NCBI GenBank assembly: GCA_036509215.1
Contig: DATCGA010000535.1
Span: 1-15,313, forward strand
Direction: 5' to 3'
Origin: Trebonia sp036509215
GTDB taxonomy: Bacteria; Actinomycetota; Actinomycetes; Streptosporangiales; Streptosporangiaceae
DNA: 15,313 nt
Part shown: positions 7,100-13,919 of the stretch, piece after piece
Layout of the letters: every line of letters begins with the position of its first letter
Position numbering within the stretch: the stretch's first letter is position 1
Notes under the pieces: model-generated
What the model was told of the DNA's origin: nothing
The model's database searches: none
What the model saw: the letters and a program-made list of their open reading frames with translations, nothing else
Program-made: the position numbers and the translations under genes

Positions 7100-7780
7100 A
7101 TGGTAGCGATGATGCGGCGACGAGGCCGACGCCGGGCGGCGCAGCGGTCGCCCGACCTGGGCGCGGCGGCACTTGAGTACGCCGCCATGGGCTGGCCAGT
7201 CTGCCCGGGGGCTCATCCAAGCGACGGACTCGACGGAATCGGGCTGTCGGAACCGGGGCGAGCGTGCTCATGCGACCGAGTCGGCTGCCCCGCGCCGGGC
7301 GCCCACCCGGTGTCGCCCACCTGGCAGATGCAGGCGAGCGCGAACAGCGAAGTAGTGCGGCAGTGGTGGGAAGCCCGCCCGGAGGCGAACGTGATACTCG
7401 TCACCGGGCGGGTTTTTGACGTTCTGGACGTGCCCGCGGTGGCCGGGGCGAGCGTGCTCGCGCGCATGGCGGCGGCCGAGGTCGAGACCGGGCCGGTCGC
7501 GGTGCAGGGCGCGGAGCGGATGCACTTCTACGTCGCCACCAGGGGCGCCCCGGCCGACGAGGACGAGTGGTGGTCGTGCGGCCTCGACTCCTCGCCGGAC
7601 ATGTTCACCCAGAGCGAGGCGCTGCGCTGGCACTGCCGGGACAGCTACGTGCTCGCCCCGCCCTCCCGGTACGGCACCGGCCAGGACGTACGCTGGGTGC
7701 GCGAGCCGCTCGGGCAGCCACTTCCCGACGCGCTGCGGCTGCTCGAGTTCCTGGCTGACGTGCTTGAGGAAGAAGGCTAG
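7100..7780 (+). CDS. Bifunctional DNA primase/polymerase N-terminal-like protein, probably inactive
   Basis: A 226-residue protein resembling the N-terminal prim-pol domain of archaeo-eukaryotic primases. Recognisable parts are ALEYAAMGWPVCPGAHP (~24-40), a cysteine cluster CSCDRVGCPAPGAHP (C56, C58, C63), VVRQWWEARPEANVILVTG (~85-103), and DSYVLAPPSRYGTG (~181-194). The usual catalytic DxD is replaced by VLDVPAVAG around 108-116, and only MHFYV recalls the histidine motif, so polymerase activity is unlikely. The ATG at 7100 has AGGAG 11 bases upstream. An in-frame ATG at 7040 would add a short basic stretch. Similar small proteins sit near heme genes in other actinomycetes, as I recall, but their role is unknown. 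Only 64 bases separate it from hemL. Confidence 0.82.
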   Translation: MVAMMRRRGRRRAAQRSPDLGAAALEYAAMGWPVCPGAHPSDGLDGIGLSEPGRACSCDRVGCPAPGAHPVSPTWQMQASANSEVVRQWWEARPEANVILVTGRVFDVLDVPAVAGASVLARMAAAEVETGPVAVQGAERMHFYVATRGAPADEDEWWSCGLDSSPDMFTQSEALRWHCRDSYVLAPPSRYGTGQDVRWVREPLGQPLPDALRLLEFLADVLEEEG

Positions 7781-7783
7781 TTC

Positions 7784-7840
7784 GTGACTGACCGTCCGTC
7801 ATCGTCCGGGGGGACGACCCCCCGTACCCCCCAGGGCTAG
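7784..7840 (+). CDS. Candidate 18-residue leader peptide ahead of hemL
   Basis: GTG at 7784 opens a frame encoding MTDRPSSSGGTTPRTPQG and ending at TAG 7838-7840. A purine-rich GAGGAAGAAGG (7766-7776) places AAGG seven bases before the GTG, a better ribosome binding site than that of hemL. The stop lies four bases before the hemL ATG and inside the left arm of the start-codon inverted repeat, an arrangement that allows termination-reinitiation. No conservation can be tested here, and an ORF this short could arise by chance. Confidence 0.35.
   Translation: MTDRPSSSGGTTPRTPQG
7808..7832 (+). promoter_or_regulatory. G6/C6/C6 alternative hairpin in the hemL leader
   Basis: One run of six G (7808-7813) can pair with C6 at 7818-7823 (loop ACGA) or with C6 at 7827-7832. 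The two pairings exclude each other. The free C run can also face the GGG at 7834-7836 just before the hemL start. The runs are visible; a regulatory role is inferred. Confidence 0.4.
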
Positions 7841-7871
7841 ACCGATGGAGAAGCGAGGATATCGGTCTAGC
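7836..7871 (+). promoter_or_regulatory. 11-bp perfect inverted repeat enclosing the hemL start codon
   Basis: GCTAGACCGAT (7836-7846) and ATCGGTCTAGC (7861-7871) are perfect reverse complements separated by 14 bases. The first two bases of the hemL ATG (7845-7847) are in the stem, and the loop contains GGAG and AGGA. In mRNA this would hide the start codon. As DNA it could instead be a protein-binding palindrome, though the wide spacing is unusual. Confidence 0.65.
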
Positions 7872-9152
7872 GCCGAACTGTTCGCCCGCGCCGTCGAGGT
7901 GACCCCGGGCGGGGTGAATTCGCCGGTCCGCGCGTTCGGGCCGGTGGGCGGGGTGCCCCGGTTCATCGAGCGGGGTGCCGGGCCCTACCTGTTCGACGTG
8001 GACGGCCGTCAGTACGTGGACCTCGTGTGCTCCTGGGGCCCGATGATCCTCGGGCACGCGCACCCGTCCGTGGTCGCCGCCGTGTCGGACGCGCTCGCGC
8101 GCGGTACGTCGTTCGGCGCGGCCACGCCGGGCGAGGTCGATCTGGCGGCGGAGATCATCGCGCGGGCGCCGGTCGAGCAGGTCCGGCTGGTCAACTCGGG
8201 CACCGAGGCGACGATGTCGGCCCTGCGGCTGGCCCGCGGCTACACCGGCCGGTCGGTCGTGGTGAAGTTCGCCGGCTGCTACCACGGCCACGTGGACGCG
8301 CTGCTGGTCGCGGCCGGGTCCGGCGTGGTCACGCTGGGGCTGCCTGACACGCCCGGGGTCACCGGCGCGTCCGCCGCCGACACGGTCGTGCTGCCGTACA
8401 ACGACGCGGACGCGGTCACGGCGCTGTTCGCGGCCCGCGGCGGCGAGATCGCCTGCGTGATCACCGAGGCGTGCCCGGCCAACATGGGCGTGGTCCCGCC
8501 TGCCCCCGGCTTCAACGAGCTGCTCAGGTCGCTGTGCGACGGCTCGGGGGCGCTGCTGATCATGGACGAGGTGCTGACCGGCTTCCGGGTCTCCGCATCG
8601 GGCTGGTACGGGCTCGACGGCGTCCGCGGCGACCTGGTCACGCTGGGCAAGGTGATGGGCGGCGGGCTGCCCTGCGCCGCGTTCGGCGGCCGGGCGGAGA
8701 TCATGTCCAGGCTCGCCCCCGTCGGCCCGGTCTACCAGGCGGGCACGCTGTCGGGGAACCCGCTGGCCACCGCGGCCGGGCTGGCCACCCTGCGCGCCTG
8801 CACGCCCGAGGTGTACGGCGCGGTCGACTCGTTCGCGGGCGCGCTGTCCAAGCTGGTCTCGGCCGAGCTGGCCGCCGTCGGCGTGCCGCACTACCTGTCG
8901 ACCGCGGGCAGCCTGTTCACGGTCTTCCTCGGCCGGACCGACCCGGTGGCCAACTTCGACGACGCCAAGGACCAGTCCACCGCCGCGTACTCCGCGTTCT
9001 TCCACGCCATGCTGGACGGCGGCGTCTACCTGCCGCCGTCGGCGTTCGAGGCCTGGTTCACGTCCGCCGCCCACGGCGAGGAAGAGCTCGCCCGCATCGC
9101 GGCCGCCCTCCCGGCCGCCGCCCGCGCGGCCGCCGCGGCCCTATCGGATTAG
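7845..9152 (+). CDS. hemL: Glutamate-1-semialdehyde 2,1-aminomutase
   Basis: A 435-residue PLP enzyme that converts glutamate-1-semialdehyde, the HemA product, to 5-aminolevulinate, the HemB substrate. N-terminal SSAELFARAVEVTPGGVNSPVRAF is diagnostic of the family. SGTEATMSALRLARGYTGR and YHGHVDALLV bind PLP phosphate and substrate, IMDEVLTGFR contains the PLP aspartate (D241), TLGKVMGGGLP holds the Schiff-base lysine K269, and YQAGTLSGNPLA follows. TEACPANMGVVPP replaces the more usual EPVAGNMGVVPP. Length is normal. The ATG at 7845 gives the family N-terminus; AGGG (7833-7836) is a modest ribosome binding site, and the start codon lies in an inverted repeat. An unknown gene begins within about 20 bases of the stop. 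Confidence 0.97.
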   Translation: MEKRGYRSSAELFARAVEVTPGGVNSPVRAFGPVGGVPRFIERGAGPYLFDVDGRQYVDLVCSWGPMILGHAHPSVVAAVSDALARGTSFGAATPGEVDLAAEIIARAPVEQVRLVNSGTEATMSALRLARGYTGRSVVVKFAGCYHGHVDALLVAAGSGVVTLGLPDTPGVTGASAADTVVLPYNDADAVTALFAARGGEIACVITEACPANMGVVPPAPGFNELLRSLCDGSGALLIMDEVLTGFRVSASGWYGLDGVRGDLVTLGKVMGGGLPCAAFGGRAEIMSRLAPVGPVYQAGTLSGNPLATAAGLATLRACTPEVYGAVDSFAGALSKLVSAELAAVGVPHYLSTAGSLFTVFLGRTDPVANFDDAKDQSTAAYSAFFHAMLDGGVYLPPSAFEAWFTSAAHGEEELARIAAALPAAARAAAAALSD

Positions 9153-9169
9153 CCGCAAAAGAGCCAGGA

Positions 9170-9655
9170 TTGGTCGTAAGCGCGTCGGGCGATTGCGCCG
9201 CGAAGGGCAGGCTGCGGGCCGACGACCTGCTGATCAGGGAGCGCGTGACCGGCAGCCCGAGCGCCGCGTCGGCCCGGCTGCGGGACCTCGCCAGCCGGTG
9301 GCGGGCCGACCGGGTGCCGCCCTCCACCAGGGAGAACCCGTTCCCGTCGGCCGAGGTCATGGCGCCGCTGCGGCAGGCGGACCGGCTCGGCAGGGACATC
9401 GACGCGGTGTCCACCTCGGTCCGCGGGCTGCCGCTGCTGCCCGAGGACAGGGTATGGGAGCGGGTACGCCGGGCCGGGCTGGACGAGCTCCTGCAGTTCG
9501 ACTGGGGACTGGTCAGCGAGTCGGACGAAGTCGCCGCGCTGCTGGCGGGCGCCTCCGATCTGGCCGCGGTGGACCAGGCCGGGCTTCAGCAGCGGCTGCG
9601 CCTGCTGACCGAGATCATCGCCGACCGCCGCCGCTACATTGAAGTTATTGCCTGA
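9170..9655 (+). CDS. Hypothetical protein between hemL and the histidine phosphatase
   Basis: An open frame with almost exclusively G/C third codon positions ends at TGA 9653-9655. I do not recognise the product. It is Arg/Asp/Leu-rich and predicted soluble, with no signal peptide, membrane helix, cysteine pair or known motif. The C-terminal part (DELLQFDWGLVSESDEVAALLAGAS... RRRYIEVIA) looks helical. The start is uncertain. TTG at 9170 gives 161 residues and is supported by coding-like composition from there onward. GTG at 9245 gives 136 residues and has AGGGAG (9236-9241) only three bases upstream. The position 17 bases after hemL suggests cotranscription. Confidence 0.7.
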   Translation: MVVSASGDCAAKGRLRADDLLIRERVTGSPSAASARLRDLASRWRADRVPPSTRENPFPSAEVMAPLRQADRLGRDIDAVSTSVRGLPLLPEDRVWERVRRAGLDELLQFDWGLVSESDEVAALLAGASDLAAVDQAGLQQRLRLLTEIIADRRRYIEVIA

Positions 9656-9701
9656 CGGGGGCGTCGGCTGGCCGGCGGCAAGCCGGTAGGCTGACCAGGC
9701 C

Positions 9702-10334
9702 ATGACTGAGATCACTGTTGTTCACCTGCTCCGGCACGGTGAAGTGCACAACCCGGACCACGTCCTCTACGGGCGCCTGCCCGGGTACCACCTGTCCGCT
9801 GACGGGCGGATGATGGCCGTCGCGGCGGCCGACTTCTTCGCCGGGCGGCCGGTCGCCGCCGTCTTCGCGTCGCCGCTTGAGCGGGCGCAGGAGACCGCGC
9901 AGCCGGTGGCCGAGCGGCTCGGGCTCACGATCACCACCGACGACCGGCTGCTCGAGTCCGCGAACGTGCTCGAGGGCAAGTCCGTCAGTCTGGCCAGCCT
10001 CGGGCTGAACCCGATGAACTGGCGGTACCTGTGGAACCCGTTCCAGCCGTCCTGGGGCGAGCCGTACACCCAGGTCGTCGCCCGGGTGCGCCAGGTCATC
10101 GACCGGGCCAGGGACGCCAGCAGGGGCCAGGAGGCGGTCTGCGTCAGCCACCAGCTGCCGATCTGGGTCAGCCGCCTGGCGGCCGAGCACAACCGCCTGT
10201 GGCACAACCCGAGCAGCCGTCAGTGCGCGCTCGGGTCGGTCACCAGCCTCACCTTCGACGAAGACCGGCTCACCGGCGTTTCTTACGCGGTGCCGCCCCG
10301 GCAGCAGGTCGCCGACCCGGATAGGGCACAATAG
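9702..10334 (+). CDS. Histidine phosphatase / phosphoglycerate mutase family protein
   Basis: A 210-residue protein of the histidine phosphatase superfamily. The phosphohistidine motif is LLRHGE (R11, H12, E14), FASPLERAQETA supplies the second arginine R61, and SHQLPIW contains the second catalytic histidine H150. Such enzymes hydrolyse or transfer phosphate on small metabolites or proteins; the substrate cannot be told from sequence, and a glycolytic mutase role is unlikely given this divergent pattern. The ATG at 9702 is taken because MTEITVVHLLRHGE is the normal family N-terminus. The 46-base gap before it holds a -10-like TAGGCT (9687-9692) only ten bases from the start, so a nearly leaderless transcript is possible. 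A resA/resB/ccsB set follows. Confidence 0.92.
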   Translation: MTEITVVHLLRHGEVHNPDHVLYGRLPGYHLSADGRMMAVAAADFFAGRPVAAVFASPLERAQETAQPVAERLGLTITTDDRLLESANVLEGKSVSLASLGLNPMNWRYLWNPFQPSWGEPYTQVVARVRQVIDRARDASRGQEAVCVSHQLPIWVSRLAAEHNRLWHNPSSRQCALGSVTSLTFDEDRLTGVSYAVPPRQQVADPDRAQ

Positions 10335-10379
10335 GCACGACGTACTACCCCCTGTAGGAGACGGTAGGGATCCGACCCG

Positions 10380-10958
10380 GTGGTGTTCAAAGCGAAGCGC
10401 CGAACGGTCGTCACCACGGCGGCCGCCGTCGCCGTGCTGCTGGTCGCCGCCCTGGTGGTCACCGTGTTCACCCACGGGAACAGCAGCAGCGCGAGCGACG
10501 ACAACATGGTGGCCTATCCGGCCGGCCAGCGGCCGGCCGGGCCTGAATTCACCGCGACCTCGCTGACCGGCGCGCCGGTTAACTTCGCGAGCTACCGGGG
10601 CAAGATCGTGGTCCTCAACATCTGGGGCTCCTGGTGCGCCCCGTGCGTGGCCGAGGGCCAGACGCTCAAGTACCTCGACGAGCAGTACGGCCCGCAGGGG
10701 ATCGCCTTCCTCGGCGACGACCTCCAGGACACCCCGACCCAGGCGCTGGCCTTCCTGCGCGGCGCGGGCATCAGCTACCCGAGCGTGAACGACGCCAACG
10801 GCGCGGTCGAGGAGCGGCTCGCCATCGCGGTGCCGATCAGCGCCACCCCGACGACCCTGGTCATCGACAAGACCGGGCACATCGCGGGGGTGATCGACGG
10901 GGCCGTCACCTACCCGGAGATGACCACCCTGCTCAAAGACGCGGCGGTGACCCAGTGA
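10380..10958 (+). CDS. TlpA/ResA-like thiol-disulfide oxidoreductase, membrane-anchored
   Basis: A 192-residue extracytoplasmic thioredoxin-fold protein. A basic N-terminus (MVFKAKRRT) and one hydrophobic helix (~11-30) anchor it; a short linker leads to the TlpA domain. The active site is WGSWCAPC with C86 and C89, and a likely cis-proline is P157 in SATPTTLVID. Beside resB and ccsB it probably reduces the CxxCH cysteines of apocytochrome c before heme attachment. Two GTG codons at 10380 and 10383 can serve as start; AGGGA (10366-10370) is nine bases before the first. The linker is encoded by a perfect 10-bp GC inverted repeat (10518-10540). The stop overlaps the resB start in GTGA. Confidence 0.93.
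   Translation: MVFKAKRRTVVTTAAAVAVLLVAALVVTVFTHGNSSSASDDNMVAYPAGQRPAGPEFTATSLTGAPVNFASYRGKIVVLNIWGSWCAPCVAEGQTLKYLDEQYGPQGIAFLGDDLQDTPTQALAFLRGAGISYPSVNDANGAVEERLAIAVPISATPTTLVIDKTGHIAGVIDGAVTYPEMTTLLKDAAVTQ
10518..10540 (+). repeat. All-GC 10-bp inverted repeat inside the thioredoxin gene
   Basis: CCGGCCGGCC (10518-10527) and GGCCGGCCGG (10531-10540) are perfect reverse complements around AGC. The stretch encodes PAGQRPAG between the membrane anchor and the thioredoxin domain. It could form a very stable mRNA hairpin. Confidence 0.7.
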
Positions 10959-12685
10959 CCGATGTGCACTCGACCGCCTCCAAGGCCGCGCCCGAGTCGG
11001 AGGCCGCGGACCTGGACGGCGAAGCCATCCGTCCGTTCGGAACCGGGCCGGCCGAACCGGACAGCGGCAGCGGCGGGGCCTCGGGAGGGACCGGGGCCGG
11101 CTGGGGGCGCTGGGCGTGGCGGCAGCTCACCTCCATGCGGACCGCGCTCATCCTGCTCTTCCTGCTCGCGCTGGGCTCGGTGCCCGGCTCGATCCTGCCG
11201 CAGCAGGGCAGCGACCCGGCGTCGGTGACGCAGTACTTCACGTCCCACCCCGCCCTCGCGCCGTGGCTGAACCGGCTCGGGCTGTTCAACGTGTTCGCCG
11301 CCCCCTGGTTCGCCGCGATCTACATCCTGCTCTTCGCGTCGCTGGTCGGGTGCGTCGTGCCGCGGACGTTCAAGCTGGTCGGCTCCGCCCGGACGCCGCC
11401 GCCGCGGGCGCCGAGGAACCTGGCCCGGCTGCCGCAGTCGGTGACGTACCCGTCGGCGCTGCCTCCGGACGCGGCCGTCGACGCGGCCGCCTCGGTGCTC
11501 GGCGGCATGCGGTTCCGGCTCCGGCGGCCGGCCGCCGGGGACGCCGGCCACTGGCTGGCGGCCGAGAAGGGGTACCTGCGCGAGGTCGGCAACCTGCTCT
11601 TTCACCTGTCGCTGCTTGGCGTGCTGCTCTCGATCGCGCTCGGCGGGCTCTTCGGCTACAAGGCCGACGAGCTGGTCGTCGAGGGGCAGACGTTCAACGA
11701 CACCACCGCGCAGCTGGCCGAGTTCCACCCCGGGCGGCTGGTCACCGGCTCCGACCTGGCGCATTTCTCGCTCACGCTGGACAAGTTCAACGCCGACTAC
11801 ATCAACTCGGGCGCGTCGATCGGGCAGCCGGCCGGGTTCAACGCGAACGTGAGCTACTCCGACGCGCCCGGCGGGGCCACGAAGACCTACGACATCCAGG
11901 TCAATCACCCGCTGTCGGTCGACTCGGTGAAGGTGTACCTGATCGGCCACGGGTACGCGCCGGAGTTCACGGTGCGGGGCCCGGACGGGGTCGCCTACCA
12001 GGAAGCGACGCCGTTCATCCCGGCCAACACCAACACGATGCTCTCCGACGGCGTGGTGAAGGCGCCGAGTGCCTCGCTCGGCTTCGAGGGCGTGTTCGTG
12101 CCGACCGCCTACATGGCGGGCGGGACGACGCTCGAGTCGATCTTCCCGGCCGCCAACAACCCGGAAGTGTCGCTGATCGGCTACTCGGGCAACCTCGGCC
12201 TGGACTCGGGCACGGCGCAGAGCGTCTACCAGCTCGACACCAGCCAGATGACGGAGATCTCCGGGGGGCCGCACCTGTTGACCCCCGGGAGCACCTGGAC
12301 GCTGCCGGGCAAGCTCGGGTCGATCACCTACGACGGCACCAAGCAGTGGGTGAGCCTCGACGTCACCTACGACCCGGGGCAGATCCCCGCCCTCGTCTGC
12401 GGCATCCTCGCGATCGCCGGCCTGCTGATCTCGTTCTTCGTCCGGCGGCGGCGGGTGTTCGTGCGGGCGGTGCCGGGGCCGGACGGCGTCGGCTCGGTCG
12501 TCACCGTCGGCGGTCTGACCAGGACCGACGCCAGCGGAGGGTTCGAGGACGAGTTCGCCACGCTGGCGGCCGACATCGCCGACGCGTCTTCGCCGTCATC
12601 GCCATCTTCGCCGACTGCTGGGCCTGCGGCGGCGGCCGACCACCAGAAGCCTGAGCCTAACAACCAGTCAGAAACGGGAGCGTGA
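10955..12685 (+). CDS. resB: Cytochrome c biogenesis protein ResB
   Basis: A 576-residue membrane protein of System II cytochrome c synthesis; with CcsB/ResC it forms the heme exporter and ligase. After ~55 disordered residues, helix 1 follows the conserved LTSMRTALILLFLLALGSVPGSILPQ, helix 2 is near 118-135, and helix 3 near 211-234 carries the conserved histidine H217 (EVGNLLFHLSLL). A large extracytoplasmic domain spans ~235-478 and helix 4 is ~479-496. The cytoplasmic tail is low complexity, with SSPSSPSSP near its end. The GTG start at 10955 overlaps the preceding stop in GTGA, so no ccdA fits between the two genes, unlike the usual actinomycete order. The end is next to ccsB. Confidence 0.94.
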   Translation: MTDVHSTASKAAPESEAADLDGEAIRPFGTGPAEPDSGSGGASGGTGAGWGRWAWRQLTSMRTALILLFLLALGSVPGSILPQQGSDPASVTQYFTSHPALAPWLNRLGLFNVFAAPWFAAIYILLFASLVGCVVPRTFKLVGSARTPPPRAPRNLARLPQSVTYPSALPPDAAVDAAASVLGGMRFRLRRPAAGDAGHWLAAEKGYLREVGNLLFHLSLLGVLLSIALGGLFGYKADELVVEGQTFNDTTAQLAEFHPGRLVTGSDLAHFSLTLDKFNADYINSGASIGQPAGFNANVSYSDAPGGATKTYDIQVNHPLSVDSVKVYLIGHGYAPEFTVRGPDGVAYQEATPFIPANTNTMLSDGVVKAPSASLGFEGVFVPTAYMAGGTTLESIFPAANNPEVSLIGYSGNLGLDSGTAQSVYQLDTSQMTEISGGPHLLTPGSTWTLPGKLGSITYDGTKQWVSLDVTYDPGQIPALVCGILAIAGLLISFFVRRRRVFVRAVPGPDGVGSVVTVGGLTRTDASGGFEDEFATLAADIADASSPSSPSSPTAGPAAAADHQKPEPNNQSETGA

Positions 12686-12690
12686 GGCTC

Positions 12691-13821
12691 GTGTCCGTCA
12701 ACTTCGGCTTGGCGCACGTCAGCACCGACTTCATGATCGCGGCGCTGCTCATCTACTCGGTCGCGCTGCTCGCCTTCGCGGGCGACTACGCGTTCGGTCG
12801 GCCGCGACGCAAGGCGATGATGGCGGCCGCGCCCGTCGCCGAACGGGCCGCCCAGCTCGCGGCGGTCGGCGCGGCAGGCGGCGCGGCCTCGGCCGGCGCC
12901 GTCCTTGACCAGTCAGAACCGGATGCGTCGGGACCGGACGGCAGCGGGCCGGATGCGGCCGCGCCCGGAGCCGGCGCCGCGGCCGGCCCGAGCCGGGCAG
13001 CGGGGTCCGCCGCCCGGCTGCCGGTGCGGCCGGCGGGGGCGCTCCGCGCGATCTCGGAGGCGGGGCCGTGGGTCCGCGCCGCCGCCACGCTGAGCGCGCT
13101 GGGCATCCTCGCCCACTTGGTCGCCGTCACCACCAGGGGGCTGGCGGTCCACCGCGCCCCGTGGGGCGACATGTACGAGTTCATCACGGCGCTGACCTGC
13201 GTGGCCGCCATCTTCTTCTACTACATCCTGGTCAAGTACCGGGCCTGGGCGATCGGCGTGTTCGTGATGGGCGCGATCGTCATCGCGCTCGGGCTGGCCG
13301 AGACGCTCATCTACACCCCGGCCGGGCCGCTGGTGCCCGCGCTGCAGTCCTACTGGCTGTCCATCCACGTCACCGCGATGACGCTGTCGAGCGGCATCTT
13401 CTTCGTCGCCTTCGTCCTCGGCATCATGTACCTGGTCGCGGAGCGGTACCGGAATCGGGTCGCGGCCGGGAAAGCCGAGCCCAACGCGCTGCTCGACCGC
13501 ATCCCGAGCGGGGCGCAGCTGGACAAGCTGACCTACCGCGCGGTCGTCTTCGGGTTCCCGATCTGGACGTTCGGCGTGATGGCGGGCGCCATCTGGGCGG
13601 ACCAGGCCTGGGGCCGCTACTGGGGCTGGGACCCGGTCGAGACCTGGGCGTTCATCACCTGGGTGATCTACGCCGCGTACCTGCACGCGCGGGCCACCGG
13701 CGGCTGGCGCGGCGTCCGCTCGCACTACATCCAGCTGCTCGGCTTCGCCAGCCTGATTACCAACATCTTCGTGATCCAGATCTTCGTCACCGGCCTGCAC
13801 TCGTACGCGGGCGTGCAGTAA
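12691..13821 (+). CDS. ccsB: Cytochrome c biogenesis protein CcsB/CcsA (ResC type)
   Basis: A 376-residue heme-handling membrane protein. The extracytoplasmic WWD signature is WGRYWGWDPVETWAFITW (~307-324). Conserved histidines likely to bind heme are H154 (AVHRAPWGDMYEF), H226 (SIHVTAM), H332 (YLHARAT) and H370 (GLHSYAG). After the first helix (~14-30), an Ala/Gly/Pro-rich segment (~40-115), including EPDASGPDGSGPDAA, separates it from the core; this is longer than needed and probably cytoplasmic. GTG at 12691 is preferred because GGGAG (12676-12680) is ten bases upstream. GTG at 12682 would overlap the resB stop in GTGA but is almost touching that binding site. Together with ResB it attaches heme to CxxCH motifs. 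Confidence 0.95.
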   Translation: MSVNFGLAHVSTDFMIAALLIYSVALLAFAGDYAFGRPRRKAMMAAAPVAERAAQLAAVGAAGGAASAGAVLDQSEPDASGPDGSGPDAAAPGAGAAAGPSRAAGSAARLPVRPAGALRAISEAGPWVRAAATLSALGILAHLVAVTTRGLAVHRAPWGDMYEFITALTCVAAIFFYYILVKYRAWAIGVFVMGAIVIALGLAETLIYTPAGPLVPALQSYWLSIHVTAMTLSSGIFFVAFVLGIMYLVAERYRNRVAAGKAEPNALLDRIPSGAQLDKLTYRAVVFGFPIWTFGVMAGAIWADQAWGRYWGWDPVETWAFITWVIYAAYLHARATGGWRGVRSHYIQLLGFASLITNIFVIQIFVTGLHSYAGVQ

Positions 13822-13832
13822 CGCCCTAGTCC

Positions 13833-13848
13833 GCCCCATTCGCGGGGC
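13833..13848 (+). terminator. Weak hairpin after ccsB
   Basis: GCCCC (13833-13837) and GGGGC (13844-13848) form a 5-bp stem 11 bases after the ccsB stop. It is short and has no U tract, so it is only a possible terminator of the cytochrome c genes. Confidence 0.35.
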
Positions 13849-13869
13849 TAGCGGCAGTGCCGTTATGCG

Positions 13870-13919
13870 GAGGCCCTGCGGCCTGTGATGTCTCAAGACA
13901 TCGAGGACAGGGTGGCCTC
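13870..13919. repeat. 50-bp nested palindrome downstream of ccsB
   Basis: The core GATGTCTCAAGACATC (13887-13902) is a perfect 7-bp inverted repeat around CA. Outside it CCTG (13875-13878) pairs with CAGG (13908-13911), and GAGGCC (13870-13875) with GGCCTC (13914-13919). The core begins TGTGATGTCTC, reminiscent of ends of some actinomycete insertion sequences as I remember them, but no transposase is visible nearby. It could be an element scar, a terminator or a protein-binding site. Confidence 0.6.
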
